NCBI RefSeq assembly: GCF_900007165.1
Contig: NZ_CYGY02000018.1
Span: 1-46,755 of the forward strand
Length of the DNA: 46,755 bases
Reading direction: 5' to 3'
Source of the DNA: Paraburkholderia piptadeniae
GTDB lineage: Bacteria; Pseudomonadota; Gammaproteobacteria; Burkholderiales; Burkholderiaceae
Positions within the stretch are counted from its first letter, which is position 1; the number at the start of each line of letters is the position of its first letter. The notes below the pieces were generated by a model. The model saw nothing but the letters and a program-made list of their open reading frames with translations. It was not told the origin of the DNA and did no database searches. This document shows positions 1 through 7,916 of this stretch, piece by piece. A program made the position numbers and the translations under genes.

Positions 1-606
1 TCGCCGCGCGGGCGTTGCCCCTGTGCGGGGCGGCACTTACTTTCTTTGCCGCCGCAAAGAAAGTAAGCAAAGAAAGCGGGCTCACACCGCCAGTGCTTGA
101 CCTTTACCCACGGGCTCTCAGCGGCCCCATCCTTCGCGCCGCAGTGTGCTCGCTAATGTTCGTTGCCAACACTCTAGCTAAACGCCTCACCCGCTTCAAG
201 CTCGTGTGGCATGGCTAAGGGGCATCGACCCGTTCAGCGCCGCATGTCGGTAGTGAATGAGGTTGCTGTGTCGTACGGGGCAACGCCCGCACTTGAGCCG
301 CATCGCATAGCGAGGGTTTCCTGTGCGGTGCGAATGCCTACACACAGTTTGCCGCAAAGGGGCGCGGGAATCTCCGATGTCGCGGGCCGCAACGCACGTG
401 CATGAAGCGGGTGAGGCATTCAGATAGTGCGCTGGCAACGAACATGAGCCGTGTGTGCTGCCGGCTGAAGGATGGGGACGTTGAGAGCCCGTGGGTAAAC
501 GTCAAGCACTGGCGGTGTGAGCCCGCTTTCTTTGCTTACTTTCTTTGCGGCGGCAAAGAAAGTGAGTGCCGCCCCGCACAGGGGCAACGCCCGCGCCGCG
601 AGGCGC
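1..606. repeat. Large imperfect inverted repeat, about 200-bp arms
   Basis: The left arm (about 1-200) reappears in reverse complement at about 402-606, separated by roughly 200 bp of unrelated sequence. Both arms include a strong hairpin. In the left arm CTTACTTTCTTTGC at 36-49 pairs perfectly with 54-67 across a 4-nt loop, and the right arm has the matching structure near 532-563. Short open frames in the arms have no recognisable protein content and I regard them as spurious. From memory, similar GC-rich arms with this hairpin are dispersed in Paraburkholderia intergenic regions; that is recollection, not a search. The left arm is cut by the window edge. Confidence 0.7.
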
Positions 607-662
607 AATCGCGGATGCCAGCGACAAAGGCAAAAAACCAACCAGCGTCGCAGACAAAAAAC

Positions 663-1400
663 CTACTTCGGCGCAATATCGCGCCTCACCCTCATGATGT
701 GCTGCTCGACATAGAAAGCAGCCGCATCCGCATCCCCATCGACGATCGCCTCATAAATCAGACGGTGCTCCGACACATACAGCCGGATGCGCCCCGGATC
801 GTGGATGCCGTCGTCCTTGAGGCGCTTCCATAGCGGCTGGTCCATCGCCTGCGCGACTTCGTCGGCGATCTTCACGAGCAGCGCGTCGCCCGTCATCACG
901 GCGAGCTGCCGGTGGAACAGGCGGTCGCTGTCGTTCCAGAGCGCGCGCTGCTCGGCATCCGATACGTCGTCGATCGAATCCATCTGCGCGAGGTAATGCT
1001 CGGCGAGTTCGTCGCGCCGCGCATGTGCGGCCGCCCGGCGCGCAATCGCGGGTTCGAGGATCAGGCGCACGTCCAGCGCGGAAGTGGGACTGATATCGGC
1101 GTCGCCCGGCGCGCGATTGTCCGCGCGTGCCGCCGACAGGCGCTGCAACGCGTCCGCGCACACATAGGTGCCGGAGTTGCGCCGCGTCACGACGAGCCCT
1201 TCGTTCTGCAGCGCGCCCAGCGCTTCGCGCACGGCGGGCCGGCCCACGCCAAAACGAGCGGCGAGATCGCGCTCGGACGGCAGTCGCGCTTCAGGCGCGA
1301 ACTGTCCGCCGCGGATGTCGGCGCGCATCCGCTCCGCGACCTGCTCGTATATCTGCTTCGGGCGAAACGCGCGTTCCAGTGCGAATGAAGTCGTGGCCAT
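663..1400 (-). CDS. FadR/GntR-family transcriptional regulator
   Basis: This 245-aa regulator has an N-terminal GntR winged helix-turn-helix (residues about 10-75, with LPSERDLAARFGVGRPAVRE as the recognition segment). It is followed by an all-helical FCD ligand domain (about 85-235) that keeps the spaced acidic and His residues that bind metal or ligand in this family (FHRQLAV, EHRLIYEAI, EQHIMRV). I chose ATG at 1400; a TTG at 1427 would add nine residues and neither has a clear ribosome binding site. It is divergent from the hydroxyproline genes with a gap of about 190 bp, so it is probably their local repressor. The effector is unknown; trans-3-hydroxyproline or its product is the natural guess. 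Confidence 0.88.
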   Translation of the reverse strand: MATTSFALERAFRPKQIYEQVAERMRADIRGGQFAPEARLPSERDLAARFGVGRPAVREALGALQNEGLVVTRRNSGTYVCADALQRLSAARADNRAPGDADISPTSALDVRLILEPAIARRAAAHARRDELAEHYLAQMDSIDDVSDAEQRALWNDSDRLFHRQLAVMTGDALLVKIADEVAQAMDQPLWKRLKDDGIHDPGRIRLYVSEHRLIYEAIVDGDADAAAFYVEQHIMRVRRDIAPK

Positions 1401-1592
1401 AGGTGCGTAGCAAGGAATGGACGGCAAGATGCCGTAAGCCGGATTTCGACCAGTTTAGCGCGATAATTGTGAAAGTGGTTGATCAACAACCAAAGCTGGT
1501 CTACATTCTGATCCACTATAGCCAAACATGGAGCGAGACGATATGTTCGATATGCAGCCGGCGAGGCCTGTGACGCGAGGCGCGAACGCATC

Positions 1593-2600
1593 ATGAAACT
1601 GAACCGCGTGATCAGCACGGTCGAAGTGAATACGGGCGGCGAGCCGTTTCGCATCGTCACGAGCGGGCTGCCGAAGATGCCCGGCAAGACCATCGTCGAG
1701 CGGCGCGCGTGGCTGAAGGAACATGCCGATCATCTGCGCCGCGCGCTGATGCTGGAGCCGCGCGGCCACGCCGACATGTACGGCGGCTATCTGACGGAGC
1801 CCGTCACCGAGGGCGCCGACTTCGGCATCATCTTCGTCCACAACGAGGGCTATAGCGATCACTGCGGCCACGGCGTGATCGCACTGGCGACGACGGCCGT
1901 CGCGCTCGGCTGGGTCGAGCGCGCGGAGCCGGAAACGCGCGTCGGCATCGATGCGCCGTGTGGCTTCATCGAGGCGTTCGTCAAATGGGACGGCGATCAC
2001 GCGGGCAGCGTGCGCTTCGTCAACGTGCCGTCGTTCATCTGGCAGCGCGACGTAAGCGTTCAGACGCCGAGCTTCGGCACCGTGCGCGGCGATATCGCAT
2101 TCGGCGGCGCGTTTTATTTCTATACGTCGGGCGCGCCATTCGGGCTTGACGTGCGCGAAGAGCAGGTCGACCGCCTGATCCAGTTCGGCGCCGAAGTGAA
2201 GCGCGCGGCCAACGAAGCATTCAAGGTCCAGCATCCGCACATTCCCGAGATCAACCACATTTACGGCACGATCGTCGATAACGCGCCGCGTCATGCGGGC
2301 TCGACGCAGGCCAACTGCTGCGTGTTCGCCGACCGCGAAGTGGACCGCTCGCCGACAGGCTCGGGCACGGCGGGACGCGTCGCGCAACTCTATCTGCGCG
2401 GCCAGTTGGGCAAGGACGAGACGCTCGTCAACGAGTCGATCATCGGCACGGTGTTTCGTGGACGCGTGCTGTCGGAGACGAAGCTAGACCGCTTCGATGC
2501 CGTGATTCCCGAGATCGAGGGCGACGCGCATGTTTGCGGTTTCGCGAACTGGATCGTCGATGAGCGCGATCCGCTGACTTATGGATTTCTGGTTCGCTGA
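1593..2600 (+). CDS. trans-3-hydroxy-L-proline dehydratase (proline racemase family)
   Basis: 335 aa, proline racemase superfamily. Racemases and 4-hydroxyproline epimerases use two catalytic Cys residues. Here the first is kept (Cys91 in SDHCGHG) while the second position is Thr255 (DRSPTGSGTAGR). A Cys/Thr pair is the signature of trans-3-hydroxy-L-proline dehydratases, which eliminate water to give delta1-pyrroline-2-carboxylate (EC 4.2.1.77). The following gene is a reductase suited to that product, which supports the call. It is cytosolic. The start ATG follows a weak purine-rich stretch. The 71-bp gap to the next gene suggests one transcript. An epimerase is the alternative but is disfavoured by Thr255. 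Confidence 0.87.
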   Translation: MKLNRVISTVEVNTGGEPFRIVTSGLPKMPGKTIVERRAWLKEHADHLRRALMLEPRGHADMYGGYLTEPVTEGADFGIIFVHNEGYSDHCGHGVIALATTAVALGWVERAEPETRVGIDAPCGFIEAFVKWDGDHAGSVRFVNVPSFIWQRDVSVQTPSFGTVRGDIAFGGAFYFYTSGAPFGLDVREEQVDRLIQFGAEVKRAANEAFKVQHPHIPEINHIYGTIVDNAPRHAGSTQANCCVFADREVDRSPTGSGTAGRVAQLYLRGQLGKDETLVNESIIGTVFRGRVLSETKLDRFDAVIPEIEGDAHVCGFANWIVDERDPLTYGFLVR

Positions 2601-2671
2601 AGGCGCGACTGAACGCACGCCCGAACACAGGATTGAACGCACGACTCAACGTACGAGGAGCACGCCCCGCC

Positions 2672-3589
2672 ATGAGCAGCACGCCGATTTTCGATGCCGC
2701 CGAGACGGCCCGCCTGATTCCCTTCCGCGCGCTCGTCGACGCGCTGAAGACGGCCGCCGCCGATTACGCCGCGGGGCGCGTCGCGAGCCCCGAGCGGCTC
2801 GTGGTGCCGCTGAACGACAACGGCATCATGCTGTCGATGCCGGCCGCCGCGCCCGATCTCGCGATCCACAAGCTCGTCAACGTGTGCCCGCGCAATGGCG
2901 AGCGCGCGCTGCCGACGATCCACGGCCAGGTCACGACGTTCGACCCCGATACGGGAAAGACGCTGTTCATTCTCGACGGTCCGACCGTCACGGGGCGCCG
3001 CACGGCCGCGATGACGATGCTCGGCATCGAGACGCTCTCGCGCGCCGCGCCGAAGGACTTTCTGTTGATTGGCACCGGCACGCAGGCTGCGAACCACCTA
3101 CAGGCGATCGGCGAGCTGTATCCGGACGCGCGCGTGCGCGTGCGGGGCACGTCGGCGGCTCGCGCGCAGGCGTTCTGCGATGCGCAGCGCGGCAGCGTGC
3201 GCGATCTTCAACCGCTCGCCGAAACGGCGACGCCCGATTCCGTCGATGTCGCGATCGCGCTGACGACGAGCCGCCAGGCCGTCTACGACGAAGCGCCTCG
3301 CGCGGGGCGGCTCGTGATCGGCGTCGGCGCGTTCACGCCGCAGATGTGCGAGATCGGCGCGCGCACGCTCGCGGGCAGCGCGCTCTACGTCGACGATCTG
3401 GCGGGCGCGAAGCACGAGGCGGGCGATTTCATCCAGGCGGGCATCGACTGGTCGAAGGTGACGGGCATGGCGGACGCGCTCGAGCGCAAGCCGGCGCTCG
3501 ACGGGCCGATCGTGTTCAAGACCGTCGGTTGCGCGGCCTGGGATCTGGCCGCGGGACGCGTCGCGCGATCGACGCTGGGCGCGGGCTGA
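2672..3589 (+). CDS. Ornithine cyclodeaminase/mu-crystallin family, probable delta1-pyrroline-2-carboxylate reductase
   Basis: 305 aa. The Rossmann motif is seen as LLIGTGTQAANHLQAI, and an early Arg and Lys region (DLAIHKLVNVCPRN, ILDGPTVTGRRTAAM) matches the ornithine cyclodeaminase/mu-crystallin family. Members next to 3-hydroxyproline dehydratase genes reduce delta1-pyrroline-2-carboxylate to L-proline with NAD(P)H, completing trans-3-hydroxy-L-proline use. I chose ATG 2672 because GAGGAG lies at 2655-2660, 11 bp before it; an upstream in-frame TTG at 2633 gives an unlikely Arg-rich extension. An ornithine cyclodeaminase or another imine reductase is possible, but context favours this role. 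Confidence 0.85.
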   Translation: MSSTPIFDAAETARLIPFRALVDALKTAAADYAAGRVASPERLVVPLNDNGIMLSMPAAAPDLAIHKLVNVCPRNGERALPTIHGQVTTFDPDTGKTLFILDGPTVTGRRTAAMTMLGIETLSRAAPKDFLLIGTGTQAANHLQAIGELYPDARVRVRGTSAARAQAFCDAQRGSVRDLQPLAETATPDSVDVAIALTTSRQAVYDEAPRAGRLVIGVGAFTPQMCEIGARTLAGSALYVDDLAGAKHEAGDFIQAGIDWSKVTGMADALERKPALDGPIVFKTVGCAAWDLAAGRVARSTLGAG

Positions 3590-3836
3590 GTGTGCGCAAG
3601 CGCGCTCGCGTCTGTGATTGCGAGTGCGAGTGCGGAGCGTGTTGCCCGTCTCGCGAGGGAGAGTGATCCGGCACGAACGAACGTGCGTGTCGTGTCACGA
3701 GAGCAAGCGTGCAAACAATCCGAAAACGTTGCACCATAGTCGTCTCGCGCAAACGCGTCCGGCGTAGGCGCTGCCTGAAAGGGTGGCCCGGACGGGCTTG
3801 CGTTTCTCCCAGCAGTTCATCTTTCGCGACCGCGCT

Positions 3837-5321
3837 ATGACGACTTCCAACGCTCCCGCCTCGCCGGACATTCCGCTCGACATGATCATCTTCGGCGGCG
3901 CCGGCGATCTGTCAGCCCGCAAGCTGCTGCCCGCACTGTACATGGCGCACACGCACGGCAATCTGCCCGCCGAGACGCGCATCCTCGCGATCGGCCGCCG
4001 CGAATGGCAACGCGAAGACTATCTGAAATGGATGGATGAGCAGAGCAAGCCCTTCATCGAGTCGAAGGCGTTCGACTCGGCCGCATGGGACCACTTTCTC
4101 GCGCTCTTCGAGTACGTGCGTGTCGACGTCGATCAGCCCGCCGATTACGCGCGTCTCGCCGAAGCGTCGCGCAAGGATGCGCTGCGGGTGTTCTATCTGT
4201 CGACGTCGCCGGAACTGTTCACGGCCATTTGCGACAACCTCGCTTCGCACGATCTCGTCGACGAGCGCGCACGCGTCGTGCTCGAAAAGCCGCTCGGCCA
4301 CGATCTCGAATCGGCGAAGGCGATCAACAACTCGGTCGGCAGGCATTTCGAAGAGCATCAGATTTATCGGATCGATCACTACCTCGGCAAGGAGACGGTG
4401 CAGAACCTGATGGTGCTGCGCTTCGGCAACGCGATCTTCGGGCCGCTGTGGCAGGCGCCGTATATCCGCAGCGTGCAGATCACGGTGGCCGAGTCGGTCG
4501 GCGTGGGTACGCGCGCGGGCTTCTACGACCATACGGGCGCGATGCGCGACATGGTGCAGAACCACCTGCTTCAGTTGCTGTGCATCGTCGCGATGGAACC
4601 GCCCGTTTCGCTCGATGCGGATGCCGTGCGCGACGAGAAGCTGAAGGTGCTGCGCTCGCTGCGTCCGATGACAGCGGAAGACATTACGCGCGATACGGTG
4701 CGCGGCCAGTACACGGCAGGTGCAGTCGGCGGCGAGCCCGTCAAGGGCTATCTGGAAGAAGCGAACGTGCCGCCCGACAGCCGCGCTGAGACCTTTGTCG
4801 CATTGCGCGCGCATATCAACAACTGGCGCTGGGCCAACGTGCCGTTCTATCTGCGCACGGGGAAACGGATGGCGAAGAAGGTGTCGGAGATCGTGATCGA
4901 ATTCGCGGACATGCCGTTCTCGATCATGCCGAACAGTCCGTGCGGTCCGCGCAATTGCGGCAACCGTCTGGTGATCCAGCTTCAGCCCGCCGAGTCGATC
5001 CAGTTGCAGATGCTCGCGAAAGAGCCGGGCAGCGGCATGCGCACCTTGCCCGTGAATCTGAACCTCGATCTGGAGCAGGCGTTCACGAGCCGTCGCGCGG
5101 AAGCGTATGAGCGTTTGCTGGTCGACGTCGTGCGCGGCAGGCTCACGCACTTCATGCGCCGCGACGAGCTGGAAGCGGCATGGACGTGGGTCGATCCCAT
5201 CATCGAAAGCTGGAAGCGCAATGGTGACAAGCCGCGTGGGTATACGGCCGGGACGTTCGGGCCGGGGGCTTCGACGGCGATGATGGCAAGGGATAATATG
5301 GTTTGGTCGGAGGAGACGTGA
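3837..5321 (+). CDS. zwf: Glucose-6-phosphate 1-dehydrogenase
   Basis: 494 aa, usual family length. The NADP-binding fingerprint is GGAGDLSARKLLPALY near residues 20-35, the RVVLEKPLG stretch is at about 146-154, and the substrate-binding catalytic motif RIDHYLGK is at about 178-185 and contains the catalytic-dyad His. It oxidises glucose 6-phosphate to 6-phosphogluconolactone and feeds the Entner-Doudoroff and pentose phosphate routes with NADPH. I chose ATG 3837; an upstream GTG at 3783 is also in frame. Genes pgl, glk or edd, often linked to zwf, are not adjacent, so this may be a second, unlinked copy. It has no clear terminator, and an island begins just downstream. Confidence 0.94.
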   Translation: MTTSNAPASPDIPLDMIIFGGAGDLSARKLLPALYMAHTHGNLPAETRILAIGRREWQREDYLKWMDEQSKPFIESKAFDSAAWDHFLALFEYVRVDVDQPADYARLAEASRKDALRVFYLSTSPELFTAICDNLASHDLVDERARVVLEKPLGHDLESAKAINNSVGRHFEEHQIYRIDHYLGKETVQNLMVLRFGNAIFGPLWQAPYIRSVQITVAESVGVGTRAGFYDHTGAMRDMVQNHLLQLLCIVAMEPPVSLDADAVRDEKLKVLRSLRPMTAEDITRDTVRGQYTAGAVGGEPVKGYLEEANVPPDSRAETFVALRAHINNWRWANVPFYLRTGKRMAKKVSEIVIEFADMPFSIMPNSPCGPRNCGNRLVIQLQPAESIQLQMLAKEPGSGMRTLPVNLNLDLEQAFTSRRAEAYERLLVDVVRGRLTHFMRRDELEAAWTWVDPIIESWKRNGDKPRGYTAGTFGPGASTAMMARDNMVWSEET

Positions 5322-5378
5322 TCGGCTTTGGTTGAATCGTGAATTGAGGGAAGGTGGAGAGGGAGGCTGTGGGCGTAG

Positions 5379-5564
5379 ACACATGGTCACATTACCGCGA
5401 CCCCGGTTTCGGTTGTCGATCATATTCTGCCGAAGCCGAACGCGAAGAAAGAGCATCAACCCGCCATGCCGTGGCGCGATGTGCCTGCCTTCGTCAGGGC
5501 GCACATCGCTAACTTCGAGCGCGGCGATCGCACACGCGCCGTCTTCACTGGGCGAAAGATGTAG
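5379..5564 (+). pseudogene. Relic of a phage-type tyrosine integrase (internal fragment)
   Basis: An open frame of about 60 codons, with a stop before it at 5376 and a TAG at 5562, reads through a piece containing TPVSVVDHILPK and HQPAMPWRDVPAFV. In P4/DUF4102-type tyrosine integrases this stretch lies between the core-binding domain and the start of the catalytic domain. The catalytic Arg-His-Arg-Tyr region is absent and the frame ends soon after the linker, so only a fragment survives. It lies between the zwf 3' end and the T6SS cargo module, which suggests the island arrived by integration and later decayed. I see no tRNA or direct-repeat attachment site. Confidence 0.72.
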
Positions 5565-5593
5565 CGGCCTTCTCTTGTGCGGATCTTCGGATG

Positions 5594-5629
5594 CTTGGGA
5601 CAGGTATTTGACGCAAGCGGTTCGCCCCC
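5594..5629 (-). pseudogene. Third copy (scar) of the effector 3' end
   Basis: Directly after the stop of the immunity gene at 5630, and in the same frame, codons read GANRLRQIPVPS. This resembles the C-terminal stretch of the complete effector (IRSRGKTLPVPG) and closely matches the scar at 5959-6033 (ANRLRQILVLG). Similarity stops where the sequence runs into the integrase relic. It is too short to be functional and is best read as a truncated duplication scar. Confidence 0.5.
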
Positions 5630-5962
5630 TCACTGCTCGTGAATTTTTTTTGCACGATGGCGGCGTACCGCGAAGTAGCAGAGAAAGAGAAAAGCGCCAA
5701 CTAGCAGCGTTGCTATTGCCCAATAAAGCAACGCTGCGAGTGCTTCCATGTCGTCGGGGTTTGCCAGGTCACTGCGTCCAATGACAGACAGACAGAACCT
5801 TATAAACATCTCAACCGAATACGGCATGTCGCTGCAAGGGAATATATCGGTAATGTTCCCGCATGGAATCAGGTCAGGGAGGTGCGAGAGATACAGCCCA
5901 CCGATAACCGACGCTGCAATGAAAGCGGCGCAAACTACCAACTTCACCGCGATTTTCTTCAC
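5630..5962 (-). CDS. Membrane protein, second paralogue of the Tlde1-linked immunity candidate
   Basis: 110 aa with two predicted membrane segments: an N-terminal helix (about residues 7-25) and a C-terminal helix (YWAIATLLVGAFLFLCYF), followed by the basic tail RRHRAKKIHEQ. The intervening loop, about 55 residues with two Cys, would be periplasmic. The C-terminal third is almost identical to the neighbouring paralogue at 6034-6333, while the N-terminal half differs strongly. The start is GTG at 5962, whose GTGA overlaps the stop of an effector 3'-end scar. That keeps the coupling seen in a real effector-immunity pair although the effector body is missing. Probably an orphan immunity protein; no function is proven. 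Confidence 0.72.
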   Translation of the reverse strand: MKKIAVKLVVCAAFIAASVIGGLYLSHLPDLIPCGNITDIFPCSDMPYSVEMFIRFCLSVIGRSDLANPDDMEALAALLYWAIATLLVGAFLFLCYFAVRRHRAKKIHEQ

Positions 5963-6033
5963 TTTACCTCAACAGTTCCATACGCCCGCAATGCTGTACC
6001 TAGGACAAGAATTTGACGCAAACGATTCGCCAC
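5959..6033 (-). pseudogene. Effector 3'-end scar between the two immunity genes
   Basis: Twenty-four codons plus stop follow the stop of the gene at 6034 without a gap and read VANRLRQILVLG then TALRAYGTVEVK. The last 12 residues match the C-terminus of the complete effector (TTLRAYGTVEVK) with one difference, and the stop overlaps the next immunity start as GTGA. The rest of the effector is absent. This shows that a second effector-immunity unit once stood here or was recombined into place. Confidence 0.75.
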
Positions 6034-6333
6034 TCACTGGCTGTGAATTTTTTTGGCGCGATGGCGGCGTACCGCAAAGTAGCAGAGAAAGAGAAAAGCG
6101 CCAACTAGCAGCGTGGCGATTGCCCAATAAAACACCAACGCAAGTGTTGCCATATCCTCTGGGTTTCCTAGGTATTCTGCGCCAGTTACGGACAGGCAGA
6201 ATCGAATAAAGGTCTCCACAAATATCGGCATATTGAACGGTAATGCTGCAATGACATACGTTAGCTGCCATCCTCCGATGGCCGACGCCATGCTCCACGC
6301 TGCGTATCGCAATATCCGTTTCACGAGCGACAT
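6034..6333 (-). CDS. Membrane immunity candidate for the Tlde1-like effector
   Basis: 99 aa. An N-terminal hydrophobic segment (about residues 8-32), a loop and a C-terminal helix (WAIATLLVGAFLFLCYF) with the basic tail RRHRAKKIHSQ place the loop in the periplasm, where an L,D-transpeptidase effector would act. The ATG at 6333 lies 2 bp after the effector stop. A longer open frame reaching 6459 is only overlap with the effector gene. Position and topology fit an immunity protein protecting against the upstream effector, but I recognise no named family. It has a paralogue at 5630-5962 sharing the C-terminal third. Confidence 0.77.
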   Translation of the reverse strand: MSLVKRILRYAAWSMASAIGGWQLTYVIAALPFNMPIFVETFIRFCLSVTGAEYLGNPEDMATLALVFYWAIATLLVGAFLFLCYFAVRRHRAKKIHSQ

Positions 6334-6335
6334 AT

Positions 6336-6818
6336 TCACTTGACCTCGACGGTTCCATAGGCTCTCAACGTTGTGCCTGGTACTGGCAGGGTCTTTCCTC
6401 GCGAACGGATGAATTTTTGAAGATGGTCGAAATCGTAAGGGGCAACGACTGTAATACAACCGTGACTCAATCCGAAAGGACCTTTGGGGTGCAACCTGAA
6501 ATTACCTCGTTCGATGTCGTTGATATTGGTCGTATCGCCGGATAACGGATTCCAGAGCATGAACCACGTACGTCTGTCGGTTGAGCCGTAGGCATGCGCA
6601 TCCCACCAGTCGTACAGGAAGCCAAGGTAACCGCCCGACTGGCGATCCACAAGGTAATACGTCCCTTTCGGAAGGGGGCCAACGTTTTCTATGGCCGTTT
6701 TATCGGGATTGTCCCTGCCTTGACCGGTTCCCGAAAATGCCTCTACGGACGCGGTTCCTTCACAGGTGAGAGTAGAGGACTCCTGCTTGTTAAGAACAAA
6801 AGTGCATTTGACGGGCAT
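6336..6818 (-). CDS. Tlde1-like T6SS effector, L,D-transpeptidase-type (DUF2778)
   Basis: 160 aa. The catalytic block HPKGPFGLSHGCITV spans residues 110-124: His110, Ser118, His119, Gly120 and Cys121 match the H...[S/T]HGC pattern of L,D-transpeptidase-like Tlde1 (DUF2778) toxins. Upstream LPKGTYYLVDR and WFMLWNP are also typical. Such effectors act in the target periplasm, cutting or exchanging peptidoglycan stem peptides. There is no signal peptide, consistent with delivery by the T6SS. It starts 15 bp after hcp behind CGGAG, suggesting Hcp carries it as cargo. The module is less GC-rich than the flanking zwf, a sign of transfer. Confidence 0.87.
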   Translation of the reverse strand: MPVKCTFVLNKQESSTLTCEGTASVEAFSGTGQGRDNPDKTAIENVGPLPKGTYYLVDRQSGGYLGFLYDWWDAHAYGSTDRRTWFMLWNPLSGDTTNINDIERGNFRLHPKGPFGLSHGCITVVAPYDFDHLQKFIRSRGKTLPVPGTTLRAYGTVEVK

Positions 6819-6833
6819 TTCACTTACTCCGAG

Positions 6834-7307
6834 TCAATTGGTCGTATTGTTCTTGACGTACAAGGTAGCAGTGATCGCACCGCCACTTCCCCCTAGCTGG
6901 TTCTGCACGAAGTATTCATGCTTCATTGTCGCAAAAGAAAGGTGCACGTCTTCGTGACAAGCATCGCCGCCGCCGACAGGCTCAACCTCGGTAATGACCA
7001 CGTCGTACATCGTGATTTTCAAGTACTCGAATGGTGTTCCTCCCGCCTTTCGCGCGGTCAATTTCACCTGGTCAATGTGCTTACCCGTAAAGCAATACTT
7101 GGCCAGATTCGGCCTGGCGCGGTCTAGCTGGTGCGTGAATTGAAGATCGGAAACCGTAGCCTTACCCGCACCGCCGCCGGAGCCCGACATCATGGTCGAC
7201 TGCTGCGAAACTTTCCAACGCCATCCGATTACATCGATTTCGTTTATGTGCGAAGCATCCTGCGATTCGCCATCGATACCGTTGATTTTGATGAAGATGT
7301 CAGCCAT
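6834..7307 (-). CDS. hcp: T6SS tube protein Hcp (copy 1)
   Basis: 157 aa, full length for Hcp. The start MADIFIKINGIDGESQD, the SWRW-like IGWRWKVSQQS and the loop SGSGGGAGKATVSDL are family hallmarks, as are the closing beta strands. Hcp hexamers stack into the T6SS tube and can carry small effectors in the lumen. No sheath, baseplate or ClpV gene is in the window, so this is an orphan Hcp supplying a T6SS encoded elsewhere. AGGAACGGGA precedes the ATG. It heads a minus-strand operon with the effector and immunity genes. By eye it is about 60% identical to copy 2 at 17896-18369. Confidence 0.93.
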   Translation of the reverse strand: MADIFIKINGIDGESQDASHINEIDVIGWRWKVSQQSTMMSGSGGGAGKATVSDLQFTHQLDRARPNLAKYCFTGKHIDQVKLTARKAGGTPFEYLKITMYDVVITEVEPVGGGDACHEDVHLSFATMKHEYFVQNQLGGSGGAITATLYVKNNTTN

Positions 7308-7916
7308 TCCCGTTCCTGTTGTGTTTATGGGTTTTCCAGCGTATTGCGTATTTCAATCGCCTTCTGGACAGGGCCGCTTGCGTTGGTGTTATCCGCGTCA
7401 AAGGACGGGGAGAGCATCGCAACCCGGCCTCTACCATCCTCAATAGTGCTGTGGGCGGATACAAGAATTGTCCGAAAAAGTGAGTGACGCAAAGAAGGCG
7501 CGCATTTCTTATTGCGCTACATCCCGTTGTTGGGAGCATCTTATGAGGCGGAAGAATTCGCATATTGCGCACGCTGGCGGCGCGTAACGCGAGCCGTTGT
7601 CGCGGACGATTTTCCGCAACAACCGTTGTCCCGCACGTGAAGGTGGGAAGTCCGTATAACGCGAACCCCAGCGCAATGCGAACAACGCCGCTAGCCCTGC
7701 CGCACAGGGCGTCGCTGTATTTACTAGCGTAATGCGAACATCCTTCGAGAATGTTCGCTACTGCCGTTTCGCGGTTCGCCGCGTCCGCATGGCAACGCTC
7801 GCCGGGAAGGAACACGCGTCCATTACACACGTCATTCCCTTACTGGGTTTTGATCTACATCTTGGCGGAGAGCGTGTTCGCCTTTTTCGCTTGAACTGCG
7901 GATATTCGCGCCCCCT
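7308..7916. other. Gene-poor 609-bp spacer, possible dispersed repeat
   Basis: No convincing gene. A minus-strand open frame covers 7300-7830 but has no ribosome binding site, is Arg-, Cys- and Leu-rich and shows no domain. Short related words recur (GCGTAATGCGAACA at 7727-7740, AGCGCAATGCGAACA at 7670-7684), which is more repeat-like than coding. The hcp promoter must lie at its left end. From memory such stretches recur between genes in Paraburkholderia; not checked. Confidence 0.35.

Noticed and set aside
5322..5640. tRNA or attachment-site repeat next to the integrase relic
   Set aside because: No tRNA cloverleaf and no convincing direct repeat could be seen around the island.
7300..7830. 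176-codon minus-strand frame upstream of hcp
   Set aside because: No ribosome binding site, overlaps hcp by a few bases, and has low-complexity Arg/Leu/Cys content; it more likely reflects a repeat-like spacer.
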